43,382 nt of DNA from Rhodanobacteraceae bacterium (GCA_025350865.1 JANXWZ010000028.1:1-43382), one strand, 5' to 3'. Positions 7,745 through 17,675 are shown, numbered from the stretch's first letter. Numbers and translations are program-made. Notes: generated by a model from the letters alone, not told the origin.

Positions 7745-9793
7745 ATGGCCAACTCGATGTGGAAGGGATTTGCCTTGGTAGGCGTGCTCTTGCTCACTCA
7801 CGCTCAATTTGCTGCCGCAGCCGAAGGTGAGGTTGCACCCTCCGGCAACCACCTCCTGCCGCAGCCCGCCTCACTCCACGCCGGAGATGGCGCGTTTGTC
7901 CTGGCCCCCGACTTTTCCTTCCACATCGACGGCCCACACAGTGCAAGGCTCCAGTCCGCAGCCGACCGCTCTGTCCGCGAACTCCGCACGAGAGCCGGTT
8001 TCGCGCCCGCGATCCCAGGTTCGAACGCGTCCCTCACCATTCAGATCCACGCCTCCAGCCCTGCCTTCCTGACCGCCGAGGAAGACGAAAGCTATCGCCT
8101 GCGCGTAACGTCGACCGGCATCACCCTCGACGCCCCAACCGACATCGGCGCCATGCGCGGCCTGCAGACACTGGTCCAGTGGGTTCAGCCATCGCAGGGA
8201 AACTACGTTCTGCCCGCCGTCGAGATCGACGACTCCCCACGCTTCCGCTGGCGCGGCCTGCTGGTCGACTGCTCCCGCCACTTCGAGCCCGTCCCGGTCA
8301 TCAAGCGCACGCTCGATGCCATGGAAGCCGTTAAGCTAAACGTCTTCCACTGGCACCTCGCCGACGATCAGGGCGTCCGCGTCGAGAGCAAGGTCTTCCC
8401 CAAGCTCACCGGCGTCGGCTCGGACGGGCTCTTCTATACCCAGCAGGAGATCCGCGAGGTCGTCGCCTACGCCAGCGACCGCGGCATCCGCGTGATCCCC
8501 GAGTTCGAGATGCCGGGCCATAGCACCGCCTGGCTCTACGCCTATCCCGAGCTCTCGAGCGGCGCGCCACCGACCGGAATCCGTCGCGAATTCGGCATTG
8601 CCCCCTACGCCATGGACCCGACCCGCGAGGAGACCTACCAGTTCCTCGACAAGTTCCTCACCGAGATGGCAACGCTGTTCCCCGACGCCTACGTCCACAT
8701 CGGCGGCGACGAAACCACCGCGCCCGACTGGAAGACCAGCCCCAGAATCCAGGCCTTCATGCAGAGCCATAACCTCAAGGATTCGGCCGCGCTGCAGGCC
8801 TACTTTAACCAACGGATCCTGAAGGTTTTGACCCGCCTTCACCGCCACATGATCGGTTGGGACGAGATCTTCAACCCCGCGCTACCCAAAGATATCGTCA
8901 TCCAGACCTGGCGCGGCGAAGCGTCCATGGGGGCAAGCACAGGCGAAGGCTACCAGGGGATTCTCTCCGCCGGATACTACCTCGACGGCATGCAGTCCGC
9001 CGAGCAGCATTACCGCGTCGACCCCGCGCCCTCCGACGCCAAGCTCACGCCGCAACAGCGCAGCCTCATCCGAGGCGGCGAGGTCGCGATGTGGGGTGAG
9101 TTCATCAACGAGCACACCATCGACTCCCGTATCTGGCCGCGCGCTGCTGCGATCGCCGAACGCCTCTGGTCGCCGGAATCGACCCGCGATATCGACGATC
9201 TGTATCGCCGCCTCGACGCCCTATCCACACAGCTGGATGGTCTCGGCGTTCAGCACATCGCCCACCAGGATGCCGCGCTACGAACGTCGGCGGGCACCGA
9301 GGATATTGCAGCCCTCAAGACGTTTGCATCCGTTCTGCAGCCAGCCTCCTTCCACGATCGCTTCGGTCGCGGGAAAGCCAGGCAGGCCGACCCGCTCGAC
9401 CACCTCTCGGATGCCGTCCGCCCCGACCCACCGGCGCGCCATGAGTTCGACCGCCTCACAAAGGCCTTTCTGCAATCCCCGCAGACCAGCTCCGACGAGC
9501 AACACGCCCTCGAAGCCCATTTCCGCGCCCTCGCCGATTGCGCTCCCGCAGTCCTCAATCAGGTGAGGTCGGCACCCAATCTGCAGGAAGCTCAAAACCG
9601 GGCCGAACAGCTTCCAGCATTGGCCGAGGTCGGATTGCAAGCGGTGGACGCCCTCGCGAAGAACGCAGCGAAATCCGCAGAATGGCAAAGCCACGCGCTG
9701 GCCTTGATCGCCGAAGCAGCGAAGCCATCCGCCAACGTCCACTTCATCTTTCTGGAGCCTTTGAAGTTGCTCGTCACGGCGGTCAGGCAATAG
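7745..9793 (+). CDS. Secreted GH20 beta-N-acetylhexosaminidase
   Basis: This 682-residue protein starts with a signal peptide (about residues 1-26, cut near AAAAEG). An N-terminal GH20b-like domain (about 35-150) precedes the (beta/alpha)8 catalytic domain. The catalytic pair is D322-E323 in HIGGDETT. The substrate-shaping motifs FHWHLADDQGVRVE and PEFEMPGHSTAW are also present, as is WGEFINE in the C-terminal half. The family removes terminal GlcNAc/GalNAc from chitin oligomers, glycans or peptidoglycan by substrate-assisted catalysis. GGAG lies 9 nt before the ATG. The last 150 residues are helical and of unassigned function. It is transcribed away from the cys operon. Confidence 0.93.
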   Translation: MANSMWKGFALVGVLLLTHAQFAAAAEGEVAPSGNHLLPQPASLHAGDGAFVLAPDFSFHIDGPHSARLQSAADRSVRELRTRAGFAPAIPGSNASLTIQIHASSPAFLTAEEDESYRLRVTSTGITLDAPTDIGAMRGLQTLVQWVQPSQGNYVLPAVEIDDSPRFRWRGLLVDCSRHFEPVPVIKRTLDAMEAVKLNVFHWHLADDQGVRVESKVFPKLTGVGSDGLFYTQQEIREVVAYASDRGIRVIPEFEMPGHSTAWLYAYPELSSGAPPTGIRREFGIAPYAMDPTREETYQFLDKFLTEMATLFPDAYVHIGGDETTAPDWKTSPRIQAFMQSHNLKDSAALQAYFNQRILKVLTRLHRHMIGWDEIFNPALPKDIVIQTWRGEASMGASTGEGYQGILSAGYYLDGMQSAEQHYRVDPAPSDAKLTPQQRSLIRGGEVAMWGEFINEHTIDSRIWPRAAAIAERLWSPESTRDIDDLYRRLDALSTQLDGLGVQHIAHQDAALRTSAGTEDIAALKTFASVLQPASFHDRFGRGKARQADPLDHLSDAVRPDPPARHEFDRLTKAFLQSPQTSSDEQHALEAHFRALADCAPAVLNQVRSAPNLQEAQNRAEQLPALAEVGLQAVDALAKNAAKSAEWQSHALALIAEAAKPSANVHFIFLEPLKLLVTAVRQ

Positions 9794-9863
9794 CGAACGC
9801 TGTGACTTGCCAGACTCAACATCGCCGACCTCCTGCCTCAAGTCGCCCACTGTAACCAGAAAA

Positions 9864-9872
9864 TGCTACCCT
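9864..9872 (+). promoter_or_regulatory. Candidate extended -10 element before glpK
   Basis: TGCTACCCT matches the extended -10 pattern and lies 21 nt before the glpK ATG, giving a predicted leader of about 15 nt with a GGCGGA ribosome-binding site. The surrounding 15-mer is shared with the region before the GH20 gene. Confidence 0.35.
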
Positions 9873-9893
9873 GCTGCGGGCGGATAAACGACC

Positions 9894-11384
9894 ATGAAAT
9901 ACGTACTGGCACTCGACCAGGGCACCACCAGCTCGCGCGCAATCCTCTTTTCGGCTGACGGCTCGATCGCCGGCACAGCCCAGCACGAATTTCCCCAGAT
10001 CTACCCCGATACCGGCTGGGTCGAGCACGATCCCTACGAGATTCTCACCTCGCAGCTGTCCGCAGCGGTCGAAGTGCTCGGCAAAACCCAGCTGCGACCC
10101 CACGACGTCGTCGCGCTCGGCATCACGAACCAGCGCGAGACCACCATCGTATGGGATCGCGCTACAGGCAAACCTGTGTACAACGCCATCGTGTGGCAGG
10201 ACCGGCGCGGCGCCCCGCTCTGCAAGCGGCTGATCGACGGCGGTGCCGAAGCGACCGTACAGGCCAAGACCGGTCTGCTGATCGACAGCTACTTCTCGGC
10301 GACGAAGATCGCGTGGATTCTCGAAAACGTCGGTGGAGCCCGCGCCGCGGCCGAGGCCGGCAAGCTCGCGTTCGGCACCGTCGATACCTGGCTGATCTGG
10401 AACCTCACCAGCGGCAAGCGCCACGTGACCGACCGCACCAACGCCAGCCGCACGATGGTCTACAACATCGTCGAAGATCGCTGGGACGAAGAACTCCTCA
10501 AGCTGCTCAACATCCCCGCCAGCATGATGCCCGAGGTCTGCTGGTCGTCCGAACCCCTTGGCCGGGTCACCACCTCGCTCGGTCTCGGCGACATCGAAAT
10601 CGCGGGCATTGCCGGCGACCAGCAAGCCGCGCTCTTCGGCCAACTTTGCGTCTCCGCCGGACAGGCCAAAAACACCTACGGCACCGGCTGCTTCCTGCTC
10701 CAGCACATCGGCGACAAGTTCGCCCTCTCCGACCAGCGACTGATCACCACCCTCGCCTGCAGCACCAGCCGCAAGCTGGAGTACGCCCTCGAAGGCAGCG
10801 TCTTCGTCGGCGGCGCGGTCGTCCAATGGCTGCGCGACAACATGAAGTTCTTCGCCACTTCGTCGGAAGTCGAAGGAATTGCGGCCTCAGTCTCCAGCGC
10901 CGAAAACGTCGTCTTCGTCCCTGCGTTCACCGGCCTGGGCGCGCCGTACTGGGATCCCTACGCCAGCGGAATGATCATCGGGCTGCAACGCAGCACCGAG
11001 ATCGGCCACATCGCGAGAGCCGCGCTGGAGAGCATTGCCTTCCAGGTCGACGACGTCCTGCAGGCCATGAATCGCGGCACCACCGCCCCGCTGCGCGAAC
11101 TCCGCGTCGATGGCGGAGCGTCCGCCAACAACATCATGATGCAGTTTCAGGCCGACCTGCTCCAGCTCCCCGTCGTCCGCCCCGCCGTGCACGAGTCCAC
11201 CGCGCAGGGCGCAGCGTATCTAGCCGGACTGGCCGTCAACTTCTGGTCCTCGACCGATGAAATCGCAAAGCGCCGCGGCCCCGATACCATCTTCCAACCG
11301 CAAGCCGACGCTGGCGAAATGAAAACTCGGCAAGCCCGCTGGCAGGAAGCCGTGAAACGCGCCGGAGGCTGGAACAAAGTATGA
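9894..11384 (+). CDS. glpK: Glycerol kinase
   Basis: This 496-residue FGGY-family kinase phosphorylates glycerol to sn-glycerol 3-phosphate. It opens with LALDQGTTSSRAILF (phosphate-binding loop) and contains NQRETTIVWDRATGKP, the active-site region of glycerol kinases. GDQQAALFGQ and the C-terminal LRVDGGASANNIMMQFQADLL are FGGY signatures. Length and order match full-length GlpK. It is first in glpK-glpD-glpF, and its stop overlaps the glpD start by 4 nt (ATGA), implying translational coupling. No GlpR-like regulator is encoded here. Confidence 0.97.
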   Translation: MKYVLALDQGTTSSRAILFSADGSIAGTAQHEFPQIYPDTGWVEHDPYEILTSQLSAAVEVLGKTQLRPHDVVALGITNQRETTIVWDRATGKPVYNAIVWQDRRGAPLCKRLIDGGAEATVQAKTGLLIDSYFSATKIAWILENVGGARAAAEAGKLAFGTVDTWLIWNLTSGKRHVTDRTNASRTMVYNIVEDRWDEELLKLLNIPASMMPEVCWSSEPLGRVTTSLGLGDIEIAGIAGDQQAALFGQLCVSAGQAKNTYGTGCFLLQHIGDKFALSDQRLITTLACSTSRKLEYALEGSVFVGGAVVQWLRDNMKFFATSSEVEGIAASVSSAENVVFVPAFTGLGAPYWDPYASGMIIGLQRSTEIGHIARAALESIAFQVDDVLQAMNRGTTAPLRELRVDGGASANNIMMQFQADLLQLPVVRPAVHESTAQGAAYLAGLAVNFWSSTDEIAKRRGPDTIFQPQADAGEMKTRQARWQEAVKRAGGWNKV

Positions 11385-12985
11385 ACCGCGCTCAAATGAT
11401 CGCAAATATCCGCGAGAAGCAGGCGGCCGGAACCCCGTGGGACGTCATCATCATTGGCGGCGGGGCGACCGGCGCAGGCGTCGCTGTCGACTCGGCCAGC
11501 CGAGGCTTCAGCACGCTGCTGCTCGAACGGGAAGACTTCGCCAAGGGAACCTCCAGCCGCAGCACGAAGCTGGTTCACGGCGGCGTTCGCTATCTCGAAC
11601 AGGGCAACATTTCGCTGGTGATGGAAGCCTTGAAGGAACGCGGCCTGCTGCGCCAGAACGCGCCGCACCTCGTCCACGACGTCCCTTTCGTCGTGCCCAA
11701 CTACACCTGGTGGGAGGCTCCGTTTTACGGCATCGGCATGAAGATTTACGACATGCTCGCCGGCAAATACGGCTTCGGAAAATCCCGCATCCTAAGCCGC
11801 GAAGAGACGCTGGAGCGCCTCCCCAACCTCGCTGCCGAAGGCCTCAAAGGCGGGGTCGTCTACCACGATGGCCAGTTCGACGACTCCCGCCTGCTCATCC
11901 ACCTGATGCAGACCGCCGCCGACCAGGGCGCAACCGTTCTCAACTACTTCCCGGTCACCTCGCTGCGCAAAGACGAGGACGGTTTCATCGACGGGGCCCT
12001 CGCCACCGACTCCGAGACCGGCGAGCAGTTCAACCTCTCCGCCAAGGTCGTCATCAACGCCACCGGCATCTTCACCGACGAAATCCGCCGCATGGCCGAC
12101 CCCGCCGCCAACACCATGATCGCGCCCAGCCAGGGCATCCACCTTGTGCTCGATGGCACCTTCCTCCGCAGCAGCACCGCCGTCATGGTCCCGCACACCA
12201 GCGATGGCCGCGTCCTCTTCGCCATCCCGTGGCATGGCCATACCGTCGTCGGGACCACCGACACCCCCATCGCCGGCCCCAGCTACGAGCCGCTCCCCTA
12301 CGAGCAGGAGATCGAGTTCATTCTCGAAACCGCAGCCGAATACCTTCACCATCCACCCACCCGCGCCGACGTGTTGAGCGTCTACGTCGGGATTCGGCCT
12401 CTGGTGAAAGCTGGCGGAGCTGAAGGCGGCAAGACCAGCACCCTCTCCCGCGATCACACCGTCCACATCGACCAGACCGGCCTGCTCACCATCGTCGGCG
12501 GCAAGTGGACCACCTACCGCTACATGGCGCAGGACACCATGAACCATGCCATCACGCTGGGCAAGCTCGATGACCGCCCTTGCGTCACGCACAACTTGCA
12601 TATCCACGGCTGGGCGGACGATGCCCAGGGCACTCCACTCGCGGTCTACGGTGCAGACGCGGGTAAGATTCAGGCCCTGGCGGAGCAGACCCCCGAACTG
12701 GCCGCCCAACTCCACCCCGCGCTCCCCTACATCGCTGCCGAGGTAGTCTGGGCGACCCGCGAAGAGCAGGCGCGCACCGTCGAAGACGTTCTTTCGCGCC
12801 GCACCCGCGCGCTCCTGTTGAACGCTCACGCGGCCATCGCAATGGCTCCCGAAGTTGCCCGCCTGATGGCGCAAGAGCTAGGCCGGGACGACGCCTGGGC
12901 CGCAGCCGAAGCTGCCCGCTTCATCGACCTTGCGCAACAGTACACATTGGCTAAAATTGCCCCGGGCAGTCCGCCGGAACTTTAG
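11381..12985 (+). CDS. glpD: Aerobic glycerol-3-phosphate dehydrogenase (FAD)
   Basis: This 534-residue membrane-associated flavoprotein oxidises glycerol 3-phosphate to dihydroxyacetone phosphate and passes electrons to quinone. The FAD-binding Rossmann motif is IIIGGGATGAGVAVDSASRG (residues about 23-42), followed by GTSSRSTKLVHGGVRYLEQG, diagnostic of GlpD. VGGKWTTYRYMAQDT lies near the start of the C-terminal domain, which is helical as in the family. It is translationally coupled to glpK and followed 24 nt later by glpF. Confidence 0.97.
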   Translation: MNRAQMIANIREKQAAGTPWDVIIIGGGATGAGVAVDSASRGFSTLLLEREDFAKGTSSRSTKLVHGGVRYLEQGNISLVMEALKERGLLRQNAPHLVHDVPFVVPNYTWWEAPFYGIGMKIYDMLAGKYGFGKSRILSREETLERLPNLAAEGLKGGVVYHDGQFDDSRLLIHLMQTAADQGATVLNYFPVTSLRKDEDGFIDGALATDSETGEQFNLSAKVVINATGIFTDEIRRMADPAANTMIAPSQGIHLVLDGTFLRSSTAVMVPHTSDGRVLFAIPWHGHTVVGTTDTPIAGPSYEPLPYEQEIEFILETAAEYLHHPPTRADVLSVYVGIRPLVKAGGAEGGKTSTLSRDHTVHIDQTGLLTIVGGKWTTYRYMAQDTMNHAITLGKLDDRPCVTHNLHIHGWADDAQGTPLAVYGADAGKIQALAEQTPELAAQLHPALPYIAAEVVWATREEQARTVEDVLSRRTRALLLNAHAAIAMAPEVARLMAQELGRDDAWAAAEAARFIDLAQQYTLAKIAPGSPPEL

Positions 12986-13009
12986 GAAATCGAAGGACGA
13001 AAAAACACG

Positions 13010-13738
13010 ATGCGATCAGCGATTCTGGGCGAGTTCATGGGCACGTTCATCTTGATTCTCCTGGGCAACGGCGTCGTAGCCGGCGTCCTGCTCAAACGCA
13101 GCAAGGCCGAAAACGCCGGGTGGATGGTCATCTGCACCGCGTGGGCTTTCGCCGTGCTGTGCGGCATCTTCACGGCGAACCTCTTCGGCAGCCCGGACGC
13201 TCACCTCAATCCAGCCTTCACCCTCGCCTTCGCCATCACCACACACGACTACTCCAAAGTCCTGCCGTACATCGGGGCGCAGATCGCCGGAGCAATCGTC
13301 GGCGCCACGACCGTGTGGCTCTTCTACCAGCCCTTCTGGGCCGGAACCCCAGACGCCGAAGCCAAGCGCGCCTGCTTCTGCACCTCTCCCGCCATCCGCA
13401 ACTACCCGTCGAACTTCATCAGCGAGGTGATTGCCACGTTCGTCCTCGTGCTCGTCGCTGGAGCCATGGGTTCGCGGCTCGTCTTATCGAGCGGCGCAGC
13501 CAACGGTGTCGGGCCATTCCTCGTAGGCTGCATCGTCTGGGGCGTCGGTCTCTCGCTCGGCGGAACCACTGGCTACGCCATCAACCCGGCTCGCGACTTC
13601 GGCCCACGCATCGCCCACGCCATCCTGCCCATCGCCGGCAAAACCACAAGCGACTGGAGCTACGCGTGGGTTCCGTTCCTCGGCCCCATGGTTGGCGGAG
13701 CCATCGCGGGAGCAATCCTGCTAGCCCTCGGCGCCTGA
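13010..13738 (+). CDS. glpF: Glycerol facilitator (aquaglyceroporin)
   Basis: This 242-residue MIP-family channel has six membrane segments and two half-helix loops with the NPA motifs: HLNPAFTLAFA in the first half and AINPARDFGPR in the second. The Asp and Arg after the second NPA are typical of glycerol-conducting GlpF rather than of water-only aquaporins. It provides glycerol entry for the kinase and dehydrogenase upstream. A purine-rich GAAGGA precedes the ATG at slightly long spacing. The gene ends 10 nt before a pair of dispersed intergenic repeats. Confidence 0.95.
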   Translation: MRSAILGEFMGTFILILLGNGVVAGVLLKRSKAENAGWMVICTAWAFAVLCGIFTANLFGSPDAHLNPAFTLAFAITTHDYSKVLPYIGAQIAGAIVGATTVWLFYQPFWAGTPDAEAKRACFCTSPAIRNYPSNFISEVIATFVLVLVAGAMGSRLVLSSGAANGVGPFLVGCIVWGVGLSLGGTTGYAINPARDFGPRIAHAILPIAGKTTSDWSYAWVPFLGPMVGGAIAGAILLALGA

Positions 13739-13747
13739 CCTAACACC

Positions 13748-13787
13748 GAGGTCATTCTGAGCGAAGCGAAGAATCTCAGTATTTCGC
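13748..13787. repeat. Dispersed repeat A, copy 1
   Basis: The element GTCATTCTGAGCGAAGCGAA followed by GAATCTCAGTATTTCGC forms an imperfect palindrome (ATTCT...AGAAT). Related copies are at 26678-26717 and 42714-42747. It is followed by repeat B after 19 nt. Confidence 0.85.
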
Positions 13788-13806
13788 CTGGATCCCCGAA
13801 AAGCCC

Positions 13807-13849
13807 GGGTGCCCCATCTCAATCGCAGCCCCACCGCGATTGAGGTGGG
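13807..13849. repeat. Dispersed hairpin repeat B, copy 1 (between convergent genes)
   Basis: After GGGTGC, CCCATCTCAATCGC pairs with GCGATTGAGGTGGG over 14 positions (one T-G) around a 9-nt loop. It lies between the convergent glpF and TonB receptor genes and could stop transcription from both sides. A second copy is at 42769-42807. Confidence 0.85.
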
Positions 13850-13861
13850 ATTGAACAACTC

Positions 13862-16800
13862 CTATCGGCTCACCCGCAACCCAAACTGAACCACCCTTGG
13901 ATCAGTCGTCGTAGCCGTAATACTCCCAAACGCAGCCGACCCAAAGCTCCCAATCGGCTGCGCAAACGCCGGAGTATTCGTGATGTCGAAGACCTCCGCG
14001 CGGAACTCCACATCGCCCTTCTCAAACACCCGCGTGTGCTTCACCAACGCCACATCGAGATCGCGATACGCAGGCCCGCGTACGGGGTTGCGAGAAGCAT
14101 TACCCAACGCAAACTGCGGTGCCGTCGCGAACGCAGCCGTATTGAAGAAGTGGCCAGGGCTGCGCGATTCGGGAGGCAGTGTCGGATCGGCGATCAGGTT
14201 CGGCCTCTGTAGCGCGAAGCCCGCGAACGCATTATTATTCGTCGCCTGCGTCACCGTCACAGGCATCCCGGACTGCATCTGGAAGATCGTATTCAGCGAC
14301 CAGCCTCCGACAAACTTGTCGGCCAACGACCGCGAGCCAAAGCGATGTCCGCGCCCCGCGGGAAGCCCATAGGTCGCGGCGAATGACAGCACGTTCGGCA
14401 TATCGCCACTCGACGAATCCCGCTCCAGATAGGGCCGGAACGTATCGGCCGCAATCAACGAACTACTGTTTGGCGACGACAGCACCGTCGTAGAAAACAC
14501 CGACGAAGCGTCATCGATCAGCTTCGAATGCGCATAAGCAAACAGCAGAGACAACCCGTTCGTCGGCCGCTCCTCCACCTTCACCTGCAGCGCATTGAAA
14601 TTGCTCGTGCCACTGTTATTCCGATAAGTAGCGACATTCAGAAATCGCGGATATGGCTTCAGCAACTGGGCATTCGACACCTTTGCCCCGCCGATGGAAC
14701 TCGAAGCAGGCAGTTGGCCGAAGTAAGGATTGGCCACCGAAGTCAGCAGCGAAGACCCCTGCGCCAACTGGGCTGCGGTCAATTGATTGAGATTCGAATC
14801 CGGAATTCCAACATGCACGATATGCGACCCTACATACGCCAAGTCCACTGATAGATTCGAAGTCACCGCCCGCTGAAACGCCAGATTCCACTGTTCCACA
14901 TATCCCGACCCGGCGCTGCGATTGACCGTGTAAACACTTTGCCCCAGCCCGGCGTTCGGGGTCGCAGCAATCGGCGCGACCGCTGGCCCCTGCGAAAGCC
15001 TGAATGCAGCGTTCACGCTATCCGGAGTCTTCTGGGTGATGCTCTGGATGAACGGAAATTGCGGCACCGTAAAGGGCGTGGTAATGCCTGATTGATCGAT
15101 GAAGACGATCCCGAATCCCGCGCGCACCACAGTCTTCGGAGTCAACAGATAGGTGAGGCCCAGGCGTGGAGCGACGTTGCCATAGTGGAGATTCCGCGCC
15201 GATGCGTTTCCATTCACGCCGACATAATCCAACTGCTGCGTACCAAGGTTGAAGACAGCGCCCTGATTGTCCTTCTCCGTCGACGGGAAATGCAGGGTAT
15301 ACCGAGCCCCAAGGTTGAAGGTCAGCCGATCCGAAACCCGCCAGTCATCCTGCACAAACCCCTCGAAGATATGGGCGCGCGGTCGAATCCTGGCAGTCTG
15401 TAGATCGATTTGAAACGTATCCACCTGGCCCAGCAGAAAGCTCGCGAACGAGTTGCCGCTGCCCGTCACGCCCTGCTGATTCGTACCCGTCGTCGTAAAC
15501 GAGAACGATCCCGTCGGGTTGGGCGGCGAGACCGTGTTCAACTGATACCAGCGCAGGTCCACACCGGCCTTGAACGCATGGCGGCCGCGCGAATAGTTCA
15601 CCGTATCCACCACCTGCCACACCGCAGTCTGGTAGGCAGAAAAGGTACTTGCCGAAGGCCCAAGCTGCTGAAATCCGGTGAGCGTAAAGAGCGGCAACGC
15701 GTTGTTAAACACCGCGTTGGTCGGGATGCCCGGTATCTCTAAACCCGCAGACGCGGTAGTCCCAAGCGTGGGGCCGCCAATGCCATTACCACGCCGCGTA
15801 TAGCCCATGCGCAGGTCGTTAAGCAGGCGCGGCGAGAAGGTATGCGTCTCGTTGAACACCGCCTGCTGGCCCAGCACATTCGACAAGCCCAGCACGCCGC
15901 TGGTCCCGATCACGGTGCCTGAGATTGCGCCGCTGCCATCCGGCAAAGGCGTCACCGGCTGCTCGACATCGGAGAAGTACGAGTAGCGTTCGAACGCACG
16001 ATCCCGCGAACGAAACGCGCCATCCAATCGCACATCAAACTGATTCTGATGATCCGCGTCGTTAGATGTCCGCGTGTAGTTGTTCGCCGCAGCCGACGTC
16101 GTTGGTTGCGGCAGCCGGGCCAACAAGGCCACCGCCGCCGGATCGAATGGCGTCGTAATGACATCGTTCGCAAACTGCTGGCGCACATTCACGCCACCTA
16201 CGACCGTTGTTGTCGCGGGGTTGTAGATATGCGAGACACCCGTGAAGATTCCAGCGCGCTCCTTGAGCGTCGGGATCGTCGAGATCACAGTCCGCCCAAT
16301 CAGCGCCTTCACGCCCTGATAGTCGCCGAAAAAGAACAGCCTGTCGTGCATGATCGGCGCGCCCAGCGTAGCTCCGTAGAGGTTCCATCGATACTCCGGC
16401 TTCCTTGCCGGAGCAGCCGTCGCAAAGTAGTTGCGCGCATTCAGGTCTTCGTTGCGGAAGAACTCATACAAGCTCCCGTGCAGCGTGTTCGACCCCGACC
16501 GCGTTTCCACATTCACCACACCGCCGTTAAATCGTCCGAACTCCGCAGGTACATTGTTGGCCTCGATCGTAAACTCTGCGATGCCGTCGACGATGGGAAA
16601 GAACGCGACCTGTCCCGGCTCCGGCTGCAACGCGGAGATGCCATCAAACAGATACTCATTCGTCCTCGGACGACCACCATTGATGCGCGGCAGCACCGTC
16701 CCCGGCGGCAGCTCAACCCCCGGCGCAAGGGTCGCAAGCTGTATAAAGTTACGCGAGTTCAGCGGCATCGCGAGGACAGTCGAACCCGGAATATTCGTCT

Positions 16801-17206
16801 GGATATTACTCGTCTGCGCCTGAAGCAGGGGAGCGTCGTCGGTCACAACCACGGTCTCTCGCGCACCTCCGATGGGCAGCTTCAGATCAAGCGTAACCGT
16901 CTGCCCCAGGATCACCACAATCCCCTGACGCCGCAGCGGATTGAAGCCCAAAGCAGTGGCGTCAACCGTGTAGCTCCCCGGGCGAAGATTGAGAAAGAGA
17001 TAATCTCCACGCGACGTTGTGACCGTCTTCAGATGAAGGTTGGTCGCCGTCTCCGTCAACTCAAGCTGTACACCGGGCACAGCCGCGCCGGCGGGATCGA
17101 ACGCACGGCCACGAAGCTCTGCGGCGATCTGCCCAAATCCGGTTCCAGACGTCAGGCCAAGCCCCAGCAGAACAGCAAGACGGCTGAAATTGATACGCGA
17201 CAGCAT
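13862..17206 (-). CDS. Oar-like TonB-dependent receptor with carboxypeptidase-regulatory-like domain
   Basis: This 1114-residue outer-membrane protein starts with a signal peptide (cut near GFGQ, residue 26). A carboxypeptidase-regulatory-like/CNA-B beta-sandwich follows at about 28-115 (LRGRAFDPAGAAVPGVQLEL, then GDYLFLNLRPGSYTV). Next is a plug domain containing VLAMPLNSRNFIQLATLAPG and TNEYLFDG, then a long beta-barrel. It ends VVQFGLRVSR, lacking the usual terminal Phe. Such proteins are abundant in Acidobacteriota and are thought to import large substrates; the ligand is unknown. It lies 51 nt after the HTH-TOBE gene and may be co-transcribed with it. No strong Shine-Dalgarno site precedes the ATG. 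Confidence 0.92.
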   Translation of the reverse strand: MLSRINFSRLAVLLGLGLTSGTGFGQIAAELRGRAFDPAGAAVPGVQLELTETATNLHLKTVTTSRGDYLFLNLRPGSYTVDATALGFNPLRRQGIVVILGQTVTLDLKLPIGGARETVVVTDDAPLLQAQTSNIQTNIPGSTVLAMPLNSRNFIQLATLAPGVELPPGTVLPRINGGRPRTNEYLFDGISALQPEPGQVAFFPIVDGIAEFTIEANNVPAEFGRFNGGVVNVETRSGSNTLHGSLYEFFRNEDLNARNYFATAAPARKPEYRWNLYGATLGAPIMHDRLFFFGDYQGVKALIGRTVISTIPTLKERAGIFTGVSHIYNPATTTVVGGVNVRQQFANDVITTPFDPAAVALLARLPQPTTSAAANNYTRTSNDADHQNQFDVRLDGAFRSRDRAFERYSYFSDVEQPVTPLPDGSGAISGTVIGTSGVLGLSNVLGQQAVFNETHTFSPRLLNDLRMGYTRRGNGIGGPTLGTTASAGLEIPGIPTNAVFNNALPLFTLTGFQQLGPSASTFSAYQTAVWQVVDTVNYSRGRHAFKAGVDLRWYQLNTVSPPNPTGSFSFTTTGTNQQGVTGSGNSFASFLLGQVDTFQIDLQTARIRPRAHIFEGFVQDDWRVSDRLTFNLGARYTLHFPSTEKDNQGAVFNLGTQQLDYVGVNGNASARNLHYGNVAPRLGLTYLLTPKTVVRAGFGIVFIDQSGITTPFTVPQFPFIQSITQKTPDSVNAAFRLSQGPAVAPIAATPNAGLGQSVYTVNRSAGSGYVEQWNLAFQRAVTSNLSVDLAYVGSHIVHVGIPDSNLNQLTAAQLAQGSSLLTSVANPYFGQLPASSSIGGAKVSNAQLLKPYPRFLNVATYRNNSGTSNFNALQVKVEERPTNGLSLLFAYAHSKLIDDASSVFSTTVLSSPNSSSLIAADTFRPYLERDSSSGDMPNVLSFAATYGLPAGRGHRFGSRSLADKFVGGWSLNTIFQMQSGMPVTVTQATNNNAFAGFALQRPNLIADPTLPPESRSPGHFFNTAAFATAPQFALGNASRNPVRGPAYRDLDVALVKHTRVFEKGDVEFRAEVFDITNTPAFAQPIGSFGSAAFGSITATTTDPRVVQFGLRVSR

Positions 17207-17257
17207 ATCAACGACTTTATGTGATTCGATTCGTATAGGTCAACGACTTTGAAGATG

Positions 17258-17674
17258 CTAGGCTAGCCGCTCGATCATTACATCCGTAGATTTGATCAAC
17301 GCCGCCGCACTGTCGCCCTTTTTCAATTGCAGTTCCTTCACCGCGCTCGCTGTGATGATCGCCGTCACATTGCTATCGCCCACCGCGAGCACTACCTCAG
17401 CCAGCAGGCCGTCTACCCGCACACTCAGGACCTTGCCCACCAATTGGTTCCGCCCGCTTACCTTGCGATACCGTTCCCGCGATTCAGACGCACCCTTGTT
17501 CTTGTCCTTGGCAATAAACGGCTTCAACGTGGATTGCGCCACGCGATGGTGTCCCCCCGGTGTCTGCACCGTCTTCAGCTTGCCACTCAGAATCCACTGT
17601 TTGATCGTGGGATAGCTCACCCCGATCATCCTCGCCGCATCGCGCGGAGTCAGCATCACATCAGTCGCAGCCAT
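17258..17674 (-). CDS. HTH-TOBE regulator-like protein
   Basis: This 138-residue protein has an N-terminal MerR/excisionase-type helix-turn-helix (MLTPRDAARMIGVSYPTIKQ, then LKTVQTPGGHHRV). Its C-terminal half is a TOBE/Mop-like domain of about 65 residues (RNQLVGKVLSVRVDGLLAEV, then ITASAVKELQLKKGD). TOBE domains bind molybdate, tungstate or similar oxyanions, so an anion-sensing DNA-binding role is plausible but unproven. The start at 17674 is supported by GGAGG 7 nt upstream; the TAA of the esterase lies in that gap, so the pair is translationally coupled. A longer start at 17698 would overlap the esterase. Confidence 0.82.
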   Translation of the reverse strand: MAATDVMLTPRDAARMIGVSYPTIKQWILSGKLKTVQTPGGHHRVAQSTLKPFIAKDKNKGASESRERYRKVSGRNQLVGKVLSVRVDGLLAEVVLAVGDSNVTAIITASAVKELQLKKGDSAAALIKSTDVMIERLA

Positions 17675-17675
17675 C

